A stretch of 64,000 nucleotides of DNA from positions 16,253,921 through 16,317,920 of the forward strand of contig OZ020269.1 in the NCBI GenBank assembly GCA_963971225.1, given 5' to 3'. The first letter of the stretch is position 1, and every line of letters begins with the position of its first letter. The position numbers and the translations under genes were made by a program. Under the pieces are notes generated by a model that was not told where the DNA came from, searched no databases, and saw nothing but the letters and a program-made list of their open reading frames with translations. Below, piece after piece: positions 11,271 through 22,399 of this stretch. The DNA is from Melieria omissa (lineage: Eukaryota; Arthropoda; Insecta; Diptera; Ulidiidae).

Positions 11271-11817
11271 AACGCTCAAAAGAAAAACGTGTCCCCCAGT
11301 AATATTAAATAACATTATAATTCCCCAGACCAATGACGTGAAGTACTTGGGCATCCGTCTGGACCGAAGGCTGACGTGGAAAACCCATATCGACGCAAAG
11401 ATAGTTCAAATTAGATTGAAGATACAAGAGCTCACCTGGCTAATAGGCCATCACAGCAAACTAAGCCTTGACAACAAATTATTATTATATACGTCTGTCA
11501 TTAAGCCAATTTGGTTATATGGCATCGAGCTATGGAGCTCTGCCTGTCCCTCTGCCATCGAGCGAATCCAGAGAACGCAAAATAAGATTCTTCGTTTGAT
11601 TACTGGCGCACCGTGGTACTTGAAAAACGAGCGCATCCATCGGGATCTAAAAACTCCAACGATCTCCGAAGTTATTACCACCCTTCTACCGAATTACATG
11701 GCAAAACTCAGTCAACATCCTAATCCGAATGCTCGGAAGCTCCTAGTACAAGCTTCACGTTCCAGGCTTAAGAGGAACCCATTATTGCCAAATCATATTC
11801 AGCACCAGAAAGATTAG
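11271..11817 (+). pseudogene. C-terminal end of jockey-like reverse transcriptase
   Basis: About 180 residues of the region after the reverse transcriptase palm are open to the native-looking stop at 11815. Typical jockey-clade blocks are VKYLGIRLDRRLTWKTHI, a KPIWLYGIELW motif, and RTQNKILRLITGAPWY. There is no frameshift in the retained part, so the copy looks younger than its host. An open frame that starts at 11236 is chimeric: its first dozen codons are Transib DNA. The catalytic YADD region is missing, so no activity is possible. Confidence 0.88.
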
Positions 11818-11934
11818 CATGTTCAGCAGAGATAGATTTTGTTTTAATAGTCATTAATACTAAATTGTAACTAGGTTAAGATTTGAAAACTATTTGACAA
11901 TTTCTAATAAAGAAAGATACATTTAATAAACACG

Positions 11935-11960
<26 letters not shown>
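11271..11960 (+). mobile_element. 5'-truncated jockey-like LINE nested in the Transib
   Basis: ATATACAAAG precedes it (11261..11270) and is repeated right after its poly(A) (11961..11970), giving a perfect 10-bp target duplication. The element is only the last 690 bp of a LINE, ending in a long poly(A) from about 11935. Loss of the 5' end is typical of aborted reverse transcription. Confidence 0.93.
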
Positions 11961-11965
<5 letters not shown>

Positions 11966-13328
11966 CAAAGTGGGGCTTTGACGGAAGTGCTGGCCACAGC
12001 TCATATAAGCAAGCTTATGTTGACCCAAATGCAACAGATTCTTTTGCGTTCATAACATCTATTGTTCCACTTCGCTTAGTTTGCAGAAACAAAATAATCT
12101 GGCAAAATCCGAGGCCATCATTGACTAGATTCTGTCGACCCTTAAAGATTGAATTCGTCAAAGAGTCTTCAATTGTTTCTAAAACTGAGCATGAAAGAGC
12201 AATGAAATTACAAATTTATTAAACACGGTTGTGCTTCAAGGCGAGAAATGTTTAGAAGTTAATCATTATTTGATTTGTACAATGATTGACGGGAAAGTAT
12301 GCAATGCATTGACAGACACAAAATCAACGCAAAAATGCTACTTATGTGGAGCCACGTCTAAAGACTTTAACAAAATTGATGATATGGTTAATAGACCGGT
12401 GAATACGGAAAATTTACAATTTGGGCTATCTATACTTCATGGCTGGATTCGTTTTTTTGAGTGTTTACTCCATTTAGCATACAAACTGCCCATAAAGAAG
12501 TGGCAGGCTCGTTCAGAGAGTGAAAAACTTTTAGTGTCTCAAACTAAAGCACGCATACAGCAATAATTCAAAGAAAAAATGGGGCTGATAATTGATGTAC
12601 CGAAGCCCGGATTTGGAAATTCGAATGATGGCAATACGGCTAGGCGCTTCTTTCGAAACGCCGAAGTATCAACGGCTATTACCAACATCGACATCAATTT
12701 AATAAAAAATATGCACATTATTTTAATTGTTGTTTCTAGTGGCCATCAAATTGAAGCAGAAAAGTTTCGTAATTTTGCCTTAGGCTATATTTCCACTAAG
12801 CGCTTAAATGCATTTAAGGGCTCTGTTAAGTTTGACAACTGTCAAGCGTTTCAAGCGAAATAAAGACTTTAAGGCTTTCAGGGAATATTTTTCTCGAAAA
12901 AGTAGCCGAGAAAAAACCAACACAGACATTCTAAATAGACTGCTTATAAGTTCTGATCCCATTATATCATCCGAAACAAAATTGCCGCATAAAGAAGTTA
13001 CGCGCATGCCAAGGGAAGCATTGGATTTGTTGGTAATTTCGGAAGAAGAATGCGATGATATCAACAATGATGATGATGATGATGATGATGACAACGATGA
13101 TGACAACGATGAATGCGAAGGTGAAACCGTGCGCGAATACGATGAGGATTCTGATAGTAACTAAGAAATATGCGAAGAATTCTGCATTAGACCCTTTTGT
13201 ACGAATTTTGTATTTTTGGTCATAAATAAAAAAAAATTCACTAAAGTATATTCAAATACATTTATTTTTCACTTCTTTATGTATAATTAACTAAACCTAA
13301 TACTTTTTTCATGTCTAAATAGTCCAGG

Positions 13329-13368
13329 TGAATTAATCGCCAAAATCGGCATGAATTACCCCAGTGTG
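13329..13368 (-). repeat. Right Transib terminal repeat (RSS-like)
   Basis: Inverse complement of the left end in two blocks of 14 and 13 bases with an unmatched 13-base gap between. The outer heptamer is CACACTG read inward. Confidence 0.85.
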
Positions 13369-13373
13369 CGACG

Positions 13374-14739
13374 TCTTCTGGACATTTCAATGTGTGTAAT
13401 TAAATTTCTATTTTTGTTGACAATTTTCAATTTGGTTTTTGTGGCAAATTGCAAACAAAAACAACACATTCTCAATCATACCAAACATCAATAAATGCAA
13501 AATTTCTTATATCCAATTAAAATTACATAACACCGACAACCAACCAAAAGCAACAACAACAAGATTTATTATCAATTTTGCTGGCTTGCGTTTCCTCACT
13601 GCGGGCAAACCGTTTCCACTTTGTGTGTGTTGTTATAAATTCTGATAAAAATTATATTATTGTAGTTGTTGTTTTTGTAATTTTTTGTTGTTATTTTTGT
13701 TGTTTTTGCTGTTTTTATTCATTTTTTTTTGGTTTCTGTCTTGGTTGTTTTTTGTGTTTGCTTGTTGAAACTCGGCTGTCGTTTGTTGTACTTGTAATGC
13801 TTTTGCAATGTTTGTGTGTGTGTGTATGTGTGCTTGTACAGCGTCACATATGTATGTTTGACTCATAAGCGTATATATTGAGCATAGTGTTTATTTCATT
13901 CATGCGTATGAAAATTGCTTATAACATTTTAACAAGTTTGTTTGTATTTGTTTGCATGAGGACCAAGAAAAAATATATTAAAAATATGTACTTGTATAAG
14001 TGTGCGTATGTGTGTGTCCGTGGTACTTGTGCGCACATTTCGTTAACTTGAAGTATTATGCAATAAATATAATGCTTGCTACATTTTGTTGCTTTTATTC
14101 ATTTAAAAATGCCATTTCTTATCATCCTTTTTTAACTTGTAGACAGTCTTGCAAGTAACAATTTTGAGCTCATTCAGTTGAGTTAGGTCAGGCAATTGAA
14201 ATATAAAATATTTTGCCTTACTTTGACTTAGTAAGTCAAGTAGCTTCAATAGATTATGAGACTCTTGTAGCTTTAAATCATAAATTATTCTAGTGTATTC
14301 CAAAATAAAATTTGACAATAGAACTTGACCGTATGAAATGATTTAACAAGAGATTGTTCCAAGTGGGTTATGATCGATTTAACTTGAGTTGACAAGAAAA
14401 TTGCCAATCAATTATTATTATTATTATTGACAAGAAAATAATTTCGGTTTTTAAAAATAGATTGCGCTAGGTTTGTTTTAAAGGACTTTTTTCAATGTTA
14501 TGAGTTTTTCTCTTTAGACATTTGATAGCTGTTCCAGCTGTTGATTGTAATTTTAAAATTGTTTAAATCTTTTATTTTAAAAACAGAACTAGAGAAAAAC
14601 ACTAAAGACAAAAGGATCATAACTAAAAATTTTTCCAAATTGTTTAATTGATTGGTTCCACAAATCAATTACCAACACATATTTCTACTTCAAAAAATTC
14701 TTTGTCAATTCATTTAATCTTTAACTGGAAAAATACTGT
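13374..14739. other. Non-coding stretch
   Basis: AT-rich, with TTG/TTTTTG-rich sequence at 13660..13760 and a short (TG)n at about 13812..13828. Frames here are low-complexity (Phe/Cys or Asn/Lys) and are not supported as genes. Confidence 0.5.
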
Positions 14740-14892
14740 GTATGTATTAAAGAGCGGCGCAAGTACTATAAAAATTACTTGCAAACCATCGCTGTGCTTT
14801 CAAATACTGTCGATCTTCTTCACTTTCACTACAAAACAAGCACTGCAGTGAAGAAAGCTTTTGATATTCATACGAATACTGCACGAAACGAC

Positions 14893-15066
14893 AATAGAAC
14901 TTCAAGCACCTTGAAGTATAGAACAAGACTGAAGTAGAACCACATTCAAGTAGAACAACACTAAAGTAGAACGACACTGAAGTAGAACAATACTGCAGTG
15001 GAAGAACACGAAAATAAAATAAGACTGAAGTAGAACAAGACTGAAGTAAAGCACTGAAGTAGAACA
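14893..15066. repeat. GAAGTAGAAC minisatellite inside the hAT-like element
   Basis: Roughly nine imperfect units of about 16-19 bp around a core ACTGAAGTAGAACAA. The same core, as GTGTGAAGTAGAAGTTCTG, appears twice near 16160..16210 at the other side of the element, so the repeat belongs to the element. Confidence 0.8.
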
Positions 15067-15101
15067 TTTTCAAGCATACGGTGTTTTGTTTTGCACGATC
15101 G

Positions 15102-16021
15102 CACAGTGATTCGTTCCGTAGAAAAAATTCAAAAATTGTATGGTCTCAGAATTTAACGTTTTTGATGTCATTTTAAAGGTAAAACTCCAACTAAGAAAAC
15201 TCCAAAAAATCTGTGCAAAAAATTAATTAGTGTCTGTGCAAAAGCGGCGCAAAGCTGAAAATTTTTTCACAAAAAAATGCAAACACATATTTTTTGTCTG
15301 TTAGTTTTTTTTTTTTAATTTTAAAAATACATGGTTACCAAGAAGTTGCTTAAACTTTCAATATAGAATAAGAAATGATGTGGCCACTTTCGCTTTTAAT
15401 GTTTTCTCAAAATTTGCAAAACGTACGCTTTTACTTCACTTCTGATTCTAAATATTTTTCTAAATGAAAAATCTGAAAATTGGCAAAACTTAGAGGAAAT
15501 ATGTAAAAAGTATGTGAAAGTATGTTACTGGATTTTTTTATTTGTATTTATTTATGTAATTACATTCTCCGACATCTTCCGATCTCAGAAAATAATTTAA
15601 TTTGAAAAGTGGTCTAAACATGTATTTTTCGGCAAAATGTATTTAATTTATGCTTAAAAGTATTCAATCAGTACGAAAAATGATAAAATCTACAAAAATG
15701 CAAAACATACATCTATTATTATCGTTTTTATTGCAAAAGTAAAGGGTCCTAGACAGTTTTTGTTACTGTTTGCAATAATCAATGTTGAGGTTAAATGTAA
15801 AATCTTAAAAATTTTATCAACACACTCGTTGCTATAGCTCACCAAAAATTACGAAAATTGCAAATTTAAGTCTCAGGCATTGCTAAACTATAACAGTTTA
15901 AGAAAAACTAAATGGAGATTTCAATTCAGCAGACCATGTTTAACTAGTACAGCAAATTTTTTGAAGAACGGACTACTCCTTCTAATTTTGTCCTGTGGTT
16001 GTATGGAGTCGAATCACTGTG
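15102..16021 (-). mobile_element. Non-autonomous Transib-like element, copy 2
   Basis: CACAGTGATTCG at both ends, flanked by a perfect GATCG duplication (15097-15101 and 16022-16026). Nonamer positions after a 23-bp spacer read AAAATTGTA (left) and ACAAAATTA (right, inward). At 920 bp it has none of the three nested insertions of copy 1 (6095..8477) and so serves as the empty-site reference. No coding region is present. Confidence 0.9.
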
Positions 16022-16468
16022 GATCGGAGTAGCTGATTTTTGTTTTTGGTATTTTGTATGGAATCTGGGCTGCATTTCAAGCATTACAACAACATTAATG
16101 TGAAAAAATGCAGGCAACAACAACATGTGTTTTCGATATTTATTTAAGTCTTTTTCTCTCGGTGTGAAGTAGAAGTTCTGTTTCATTTGGTGTGAAGTAG
16201 AAGTTCTGCTTCACTCGGTGTGCTTGCTGTGATTTACCGTTACTTAACCTCATTACAGCTTTCTGTTTTGATGTTTTGCTTCACAACAGAACACAAGCAC
16301 TGTCGCTGCTGTAGCGAAAAGGTTTTCGAATGATGCAGTGCTTGCTTTGTTACAAAATAGAACTATTGAGCATTTGAATTCGATGTCATCGCGATACTGA
16401 AGTACAGTACTTGCCTGTACTGTGATGTGTGCCCAAAAGAAACTTTCGTGCCGCTCTTTAGAATGTAT

Positions 16469-18691
16469 ATGTTTTTATGTTACTGCGAATGTGCTTTCAA
16501 GCGAATTAATATGGAATATATTAGAACAATTAAATGACCTCAAATTAAATTAAACTCAAAAAATTCAATTAAATTAATTTAAATGAAATTAAATTAAAAG
16601 TTAGGCGCTCCTGAGTTAATTTTGTTGCTTCCGCAAAATCAACAGGTTTTTTTTCAAAGTTGAAATATTTGTGTTGTAACTCTTTTGAATTTATTCTGCG
16701 ATATGTGAAGTTTTGTGGTGTCAATTGTATTTCTGAACACACGTGTGAAAATTGATTAAAAAATTCCGAAATCCTGTCATTCCAAGATGACAGTCGTTCT
16801 GAATCAGAATGATCTACCGAAGTTCATAATGACTAAATCAAAGCCATAATTGAGTCGAATCGTCATTTATTCGTAACTGTGCGTGTGATTGCAAAGACAA
16901 AACACTTAAACACAGATGAAATTCAATTAAAAATGTTGGGGTAAAGAAACTCGATATTTCCATACAAGGCGATTATTCTTTAGTAATTCAGTTCCTTTGT
17001 GACACTTTTTTGTGCTTTGCAACTTTTTGCCAATGCCTCAGACACTCAATTATTGCGGGAAGTTAAATTCAAATCTAGTCGTATGGAAAATATTTCGTGT
17101 GCTTTAAAGCCACTACAAAACTGTAATTGGTGCCACTACTTTAATTTTTGTTACCGGAACTGAGTTTATAAATAACTGTCAAAGTATGCCAGTTACTATT
17201 TAAAAATTGATTCAGTGGGTTAATATTTTAACACCTAAATTTGATCTCATCTAAAACCACTTTTTCTATAAAAATGAAAACTTCTAAATCCCTGAAATTC
17301 TGGCAGGCAATGACATTTTACATGAGTTACAACAGTGCTGCATGAGTTGAGCGATTGCTATTGAATTGTAATGTATGTTCAATTTTTAAAGTTGTTGCTG
17401 CAATTTCGAACTCATCTTTTGAACAGAGCAACATTTTCGTTGCCATTACTCGCAGCCATCGCTGAATAAGCAACAATCATCCAAATCGAACCACGCGCAG
17501 GTGTGACTTTTATGCTTTTATCTCCACTGTTGTATCGATGCATTCACGCAGCACTCAGTCGCGCTTAAACTTCAGCTGTTGTTGGCTTTTGTTGCTTGCA
17601 TTCATTCGATGCATCGAGCAGTGCGCCTAGCAGTAGGCAACAATGTTAACTGCTTCAATTTCTCTGGCACGAGCGACAATGCACCACACTTACAACAACG
17701 CCAGCGGCGCTTCATCGATGCAACTTTTATGCTTTTATTGCTGTTATTTGTTCGTTGTTTTTCTTGTTGCTGTTGTTTTTTTTTCTTTTTGCTTCAATCA
17801 TAGTTGGACTTTTGTCATTGCTGGCGTACTTCTTTGCTACTTCGTTTAACTTTTGACGCTCAACTCATCGCTTTTCGCGCGCGCGCTCAAAGTAAAACAG
17901 TAAAAATAGATAGAAAAAAAGTAAGAGTGGGGAAGGAAAAATACAGTCGAAGTAGAAATGCGAACGAAAAACTTTTTCCATAAGTCGACGAAATCGGGTA
18001 GTTTAAAGTTTTGCAAGTGTGCTGCTATGCACACTTTGCTTCCATTATGCGGGCGTAATGAAGCTGAGAATTGCAACAAATTGCAGGTGAATAGTTTATA
18101 AAATGTTGCAACAGCGTTGGCGGACAATTTTCATTTGCGTCGAAATTGAATTTTTATTAATTCACAAGAATGCAGCGTGCAGTGCGAATGGCGTAGATAG
18201 AGTTGCGATGTTTTTAGTGATGGAGGAAGGGCAGAAGGACTGTTTTTTTGTGTGAGATGAGACAAAAATGACAAAAAGAGATATTAGAGTTGAAGACCTC
18301 TGCCAAAAGAGTAAGATAGTTGAATTAAGTTACAAAGTAATGCAATTGTTTGGAAGCCAATTGAAGTTATTATATGAGGATACCATAGGTATGAGTCAGT
18401 TTTTTCACAATCAGTTGTTAAGGTCTTCTAGATCAAAAATTTACATGATCCTTGTCAAAAGTGGTCTGATTTTGAACGTAAAGAGAGAGAAGAGACAAAG
18501 AGAGACAAAATCTATATCACTAATTACTTGACCCATGTCAAAAATAGACAAATATCAGCTAAATCTGAACCTAAAGAGAGAGAAGAGTACAAACGATTTT
18601 TTACTATCTTCATTTACACTGAACTACTTTTGTAGTTCCTCCCTCTGCCAGAAATCCTTAAGTTATTTGAAAGCCAATGGGCTTTAAGCCA
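16469..18691. other. Non-coding stretch
   Basis: AT-rich, becoming more mixed at 17400..18200. No protein family or RNA was recognised. An open frame at 18268..18531 has no recognised domain and sits beside duplicated AAAGAGAGAGAAGAG sequence. Confidence 0.45.
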
Positions 18692-19958
18692 TAACACTGT
18701 GCGACAGTAATTTTGATCAATCAAAATGATGATAAAGAATACTTTTTGGTTTTTGACTGAACTACCTATTTGGAATTTTTAGGACCAAAACATGTTAGTA
18801 AATAAATATGTATGTAGGAAGCACTTTATCTCATAATTATATTTTTCTATCTAATTTTATAGACAAAAAATTAATGTGTGTTCCATAAAAATTCCTTGTT
18901 TTTGGATGGAAACTTTTTTTATGTTGTTTTTCTAAGCCTATAAAGATAGAAGAATACAGTTTTGAGGAAATTATATGACAGACCGATCTCCAAAATATAA
19001 ATTTTTTCAAAAGGATTCATAAACAACCTTCAATGGAATCAAATAATACATCTTTGAAATGACGCTACTGACACATTTTGGTCTTGAAAGTTCAAAATAG
19101 GATGTATAGTTCAAAGGCAAACAATTTTTTCTTTCATTTGGTACTCGCATCTTTATCACTGCACATCTGCACATATTGAAATAAATTTTTTGAAACATGT
19201 ATTTCTTTAAAATTTCAAAGTCCTTTTAAAAAGACATTGAATCATAAAATGAAGAACTATGTATGCCAGGTTGCTAGGAATGATTAAATTTTTTTATATT
19301 TTAACGCATTCGAGACCGATTACACACCGTGTGTGCAATAGATTTCCGAGGCTATAAGAGAGTAATGTGCAATTATCAGTTATTCTGAGTAAACTAGTCG
19401 TCGAAATATGATTTTTCTGGAACTAATGAAATCTGTAGAGTACAAGAAAAATAAATTTGGCATTGGTTATACTGTGTACAATTCAAAGAAAAATAAAATT
19501 TCGCTACTGTCGACCGTTTTCAAAATAAATCGTCGTCTCGAATGTGTTACACTAATGAAGTTAAAAGGACGAAATTCAAGGATGTAGTAGTGTACATATT
19601 AGTCCTTAAGATATATTTTTTTCCAAAAAAATTATTGGAAATTTCAAGGATATTCAAGGATAAAGTTTTAAAAGGAAATTTTCAATACCTCTTCGTCCTT
19701 TTGCACCAAAACTTAAATTTTCTAAGATTCTAAGGATTCTTCTCTTTCATTTGATACCCATATTGTTATTCTACGATGCGATGATGATATAATTCCTGGA
19801 AATAAACATGTCCTTGAAATTTCAGTCTTTAAATAAAAATCCTGACGTTAGAGTATAAAACTAAAAACTCAGTTTTACTACATGTGGCCTCTAGTTTTGC
19901 AAGTATATAGATTTTTTCGTTTGTTTTGAAATTGTGTGGTTTTTGTCGCACAGTGTTA
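18692..19958. mobile_element. TIR element with 15-bp perfect ends
   Basis: TAACACTGTGCGACA at 18692..18706 is repeated exactly inverted at 19944..19958. The interior contains a nested piggyBac-like MITE (19305..19546). Its right part (19551..19910) matches the inverse complement of about 50246..50970, a second degraded copy. The outermost TA on each side may be the target duplication, which would suggest Tc1/mariner/pogo, but this is not firm. There is no coding region. Confidence 0.6.
19305..19546. mobile_element. piggyBac-like MITE, family A copy 1
   Basis: Flanked by TTAA (19301-19304) and TTAC (19547-19550, a decayed TTAA). Ends CGCATTCGAGAC and GTCTCGAATGTG are inverted. The sequence is closely similar, in inverse orientation, to 59966..60222. 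An ACACAC-C-GTGTGT palindrome (19322..19334) lies next to the left end. Confidence 0.8.
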
Positions 19959-20189
19959 TATGTTGGTTGGGCCTCAATAAAAGTGTTTTTTGTAGCACAG
20001 TGTAAAGATTAAAGGATTTGAAATATAGCCAATTGCTATATTATGTATTTGAGCGAGTTGAGAGAGGCTGCAGTTGAACAAAACTAATGCTACACGTCAT
20101 TAAAGAGATACGCTTACGAGTATAGTTTCTTCTGTTTTCATGCAGCAGGGACTGCAGGTAGTTAAATGAACTAATGACGGTGAATTTTT

Positions 20190-20480
20190 CGTGGTCAAAC
20201 CATATGGCAAAGATGTACATATCAGAGAGCGATGACAAAGCACGCTTTGGAGAGGATGATGAGACAATGGACCACTTTCTTTGTGACTGTCAGGTCTAAG
20301 ACATTTTTTGTTTAACCTTGGCACCGATCTATCATATAAAATATGGCATTGATATGTTAAAAAGTGACCACTTTGGCTCTTTGCTATCACAGCATCCATT
20401 TAAATTTTAGCAGACATCAAGTAGATTTAAATAACAGTTAAATGGAACCACAAGTTGCAGTTCAATGGACTTTTGTTCTG
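20190..20480 (+). pseudogene. LINE 3' end fragment (RNase H C-terminal tail)
   Basis: Translation near 20230-20290 gives an EDDETMDHFLCDCQV block, the His-Cys pattern at the end of non-LTR RNase H regions. It is close to the MMDHFQC block at 49060. The 3' flank (TCAAGTAGATTTAAA and ACAAGTTGCAGTTCAATGG) parallels 49190..49250 and 43450..43510, so three truncated 3' ends of one LINE family occur in this window. A stop and frameshifts are present. Confidence 0.65.
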
Positions 20481-22130
20481 AATACTTACAAATACATACT
20501 GAAGAAACTATTTACAATAAATATCTAAAATTGTTTTTCTCACCCAAAACACATGTTTGGCACTTCATCAACTCACCTGCAAAAAAAAAAAGAAATAAAA
20601 CATTATTTTAACTTGCAGAAAACTATAGTCAAAAGTGTAATACGTAATTTTGAGTTAACAGTTTAGCACAATGAAAGTTGTAGAAAACACCTTAGGCCCG
20701 CAACAACCCGCACACATTGCGCCCAGCTGTGCCGAAAATGCATCAAAGGTGATTCTTCCAAGTAAGCGACTACACGAAACGGGCGTAACGCTGCCGCGAC
20801 CCTCTCAGTGACCGCATCGCACCACACTACATGGGCCTCAATATGCCATTCGCACCTTGCTCAGTGTGTCTTTCGCACGGTTTGTCAATAAAAAGGCGTT
20901 ATTTACACCAACACCGATTGGCACACATTTCTACATCGCACCACAGACACCGACACAGGCACAGCACACGCACACAGCGACAACATGCAACTACAGCGTC
21001 GAACGCAAAATGGGGCACACGTTGGCTGTTTGTTTGCCTTCGCCGTCGCCGCCGAAGGACATTATCGACAACATCAATATCGGCAACATGACACGGTCAA
21101 TACGTTCGGTATTACGTTTAAACATTCGTTGGCGCTGGCGACTAAATGTCACCGTGCATTTACGCCACATTTTTACGCTTGTCATTTTCGATTGCTCATT
21201 CGGCGTTTCATGCTGCGCACTTTGCACGTTCACCGTTTGCTGTTACATGCGCGCACACACACACATACAAATTCACATACTGTATAAGGTTTTTGTTGCT
21301 GTTCATTGGTGCGCCGTGACCAAGTTTGACGCACGCAACATCCTCAGCAATTTGCAACGCAATTTTCAGCCAAAAGCACCACTCAATAAAATGTTGGCCA
21401 GCCCAGCGCCTCAATCAGGTAACGGCGTAGTGGTGGTGGCGGGGGGGGAGGAATAGTAGGTGGGGCAGTGAATAGTGAAGTGGGTTTTGGGCCGATTGAA
21501 GAAATGTCGCTTAAAATGAAAACGTGTCAGTGGGTTTTAATTGTTGACACTTTTGTTATTGACATTTCATGAAATTTTCATCCAACAAGAAACAGCGACA
21601 ACCGTAGACAAATAAATCTACATATAAAATGCATAACAACAACTGGTGGGCTGTGGGGCGGCTCATTGATTGAAGTTCTTTGTGTAGTTAGTTGCTTTGT
21701 AGTTGTGCGGCAGTTGTCAGAATGTGGGCGGGAATGGGTGTTGCCTCATTGCGTTTGAGAACATTTTATGACCTCATTTGAGACTTTAGCATCTTCGATA
21801 GCATCAAAATGTCTACTATTAAATACTATTAAAAGCACAAAAGGAATTACTAAGTAGACACCTTCAGACCAATTAAAATTAAGTTTACTGACAAGCAAGC
21901 GACAGACAGATCAAATTCATATGATTGGACTATGAAATTGAAATGAATGAAATTTAAAATCTAATGAATAAGAATTAAATTTCAAATGTTTTCTGGATCA
22001 TTATGGGATTGAGTCTTGAAATGAGAAATGAGTCCAGTCAGAAATTGGTTAATATTTGGTAAGCTGCCATAAGTTTCAAGTCAACTCAAATATTTACTGG
22101 AGAGCACAACTGACTATAGACGCAGCAAAA
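20481..22130. other. Non-coding stretch, locally GC-rich
   Basis: 20690..21480 is distinctly more GC-rich than its surroundings and open over 199 codons on the plus strand (20857..21456). The predicted peptide has CA-repeat-derived His-Thr runs and no recognised domain, so I do not call a gene. It could be conserved non-coding DNA. Confidence 0.4.
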
Positions 22131-22135
22131 ACTTG

Positions 22136-22393
22136 TAAAATAAAATAAAATAAAATAAAATAAAATAAAATAAAATAAAATAAAATAAAATAAAATAAAA
22201 TAAAATAAAATAAAATAAAATAACATAAAATAACATAAAATAAAATAAAATAAAATAAAAGAAAATAAAATAAAATAAAATAAAATAATAATAAAATAAT
22301 AATAAAATAAAATAAAATAAAATAAAATAAAATAAAATAAAATAAAATAAAATAAAATAAAATAAAAAAAATAAAATAAAATAAAAATAAAAG
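22136..22393. repeat. (TAAAA)n microsatellite, about 255 bp
   Basis: About 50 pentamer units of TAAAA with scattered AACAT, GAAAA and AATAATA interruptions. It is the longest simple repeat in the window. Confidence 0.97.
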
Positions 22394-22399
22394 TATACT

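Larger units (their letters stand above)
9641..13164 (+). pseudogene. Transib transposase pseudogene (RAG1-core relative)
   Basis: The family cuts DNA at CACAGTG-like ends with a DDE core homologous to RAG1. Exon 1 is probably 9641..9662 (MMEASGS plus one base), followed by GTATTT. Exon 2 starts at 10448 after TTTTTTATGTAG. The phases join correctly, giving an intron of 785 bp. Exon 2 blocks: a basic linker with GKGKRGRKEVSFEE, SRHQYNIIRQSAPEKFPSY (about 11010-11070), CYPK, KWGFDGSAGHSSYKQ (11968 on, with the first catalytic Asp at 11980), WQNPRPS..TRFCRPLK, CTMIDGKVCNALTDT with CYLCGA, GWIRFFECLLHLAYKLPIKKWQ, and GFGNSNDGNTARRFF. It ends in an acidic Asp-rich tail. Defects: a 14-bp tandem duplication (11081..11108) shifts frame; a jockey insertion; a frameshift near 12215; a Glu codon turned to TAA at 12564; and about 45 or more residues lost near 12800, where the family carries its catalytic Glu (inferred from remembered homologues). 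Confidence 0.88.
9375..13368 (+). mobile_element. Autonomous-type Transib transposon (RAG1-related), inactive
   Basis: Ends start CACACTGGGGTAAT on both sides and are flanked by a perfect CGACG target duplication (9370-9374 and 13369-13373). A 5-bp GC-rich duplication is the Transib hallmark. The terminal repeats are bipartite: 14 identical bases, a 13-base non-conserved gap, then GGCGATTAATTCA identical at both ends. The element spans 3994 bp, or about 3.3 kb once the nested LINE at 11271..11960 and its 10-bp duplication are removed. It holds a two-exon transposase pseudogene and an AATAAA near 13223 after the stop. Confidence 0.92.
14748..16460. mobile_element. hAT-like non-autonomous element
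   Basis: The ends are TAAAGAGCGGC, perfectly inverted over 11 bp. The 8-bp flanks are GTATGTAT (14740-14747) and GAATGTAT (16461-16468), 7 of 8 identical, as expected for hAT. The 920-bp Transib-like copy 2 and its 5-bp duplication account for over half its length, leaving about 790 bp. The interior holds a GAAGTAGAAC minisatellite near both ends in different forms. No transposase sequence is visible. Confidence 0.7.

Noticed and set aside
18692..18706. CACTGTG at the 18692..19958 element ends as a third RAG-type signal
   Set aside because: The heptamer is not at the terminus and points the wrong way. The flanks show no 5-bp duplication.
20857..21456. 199-codon plus-strand open frame in GC-rich DNA
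   Set aside because: Three overlapping frames are open in the same place, with CA-derived His-Thr runs and no recognisable family. GC richness alone explains it.
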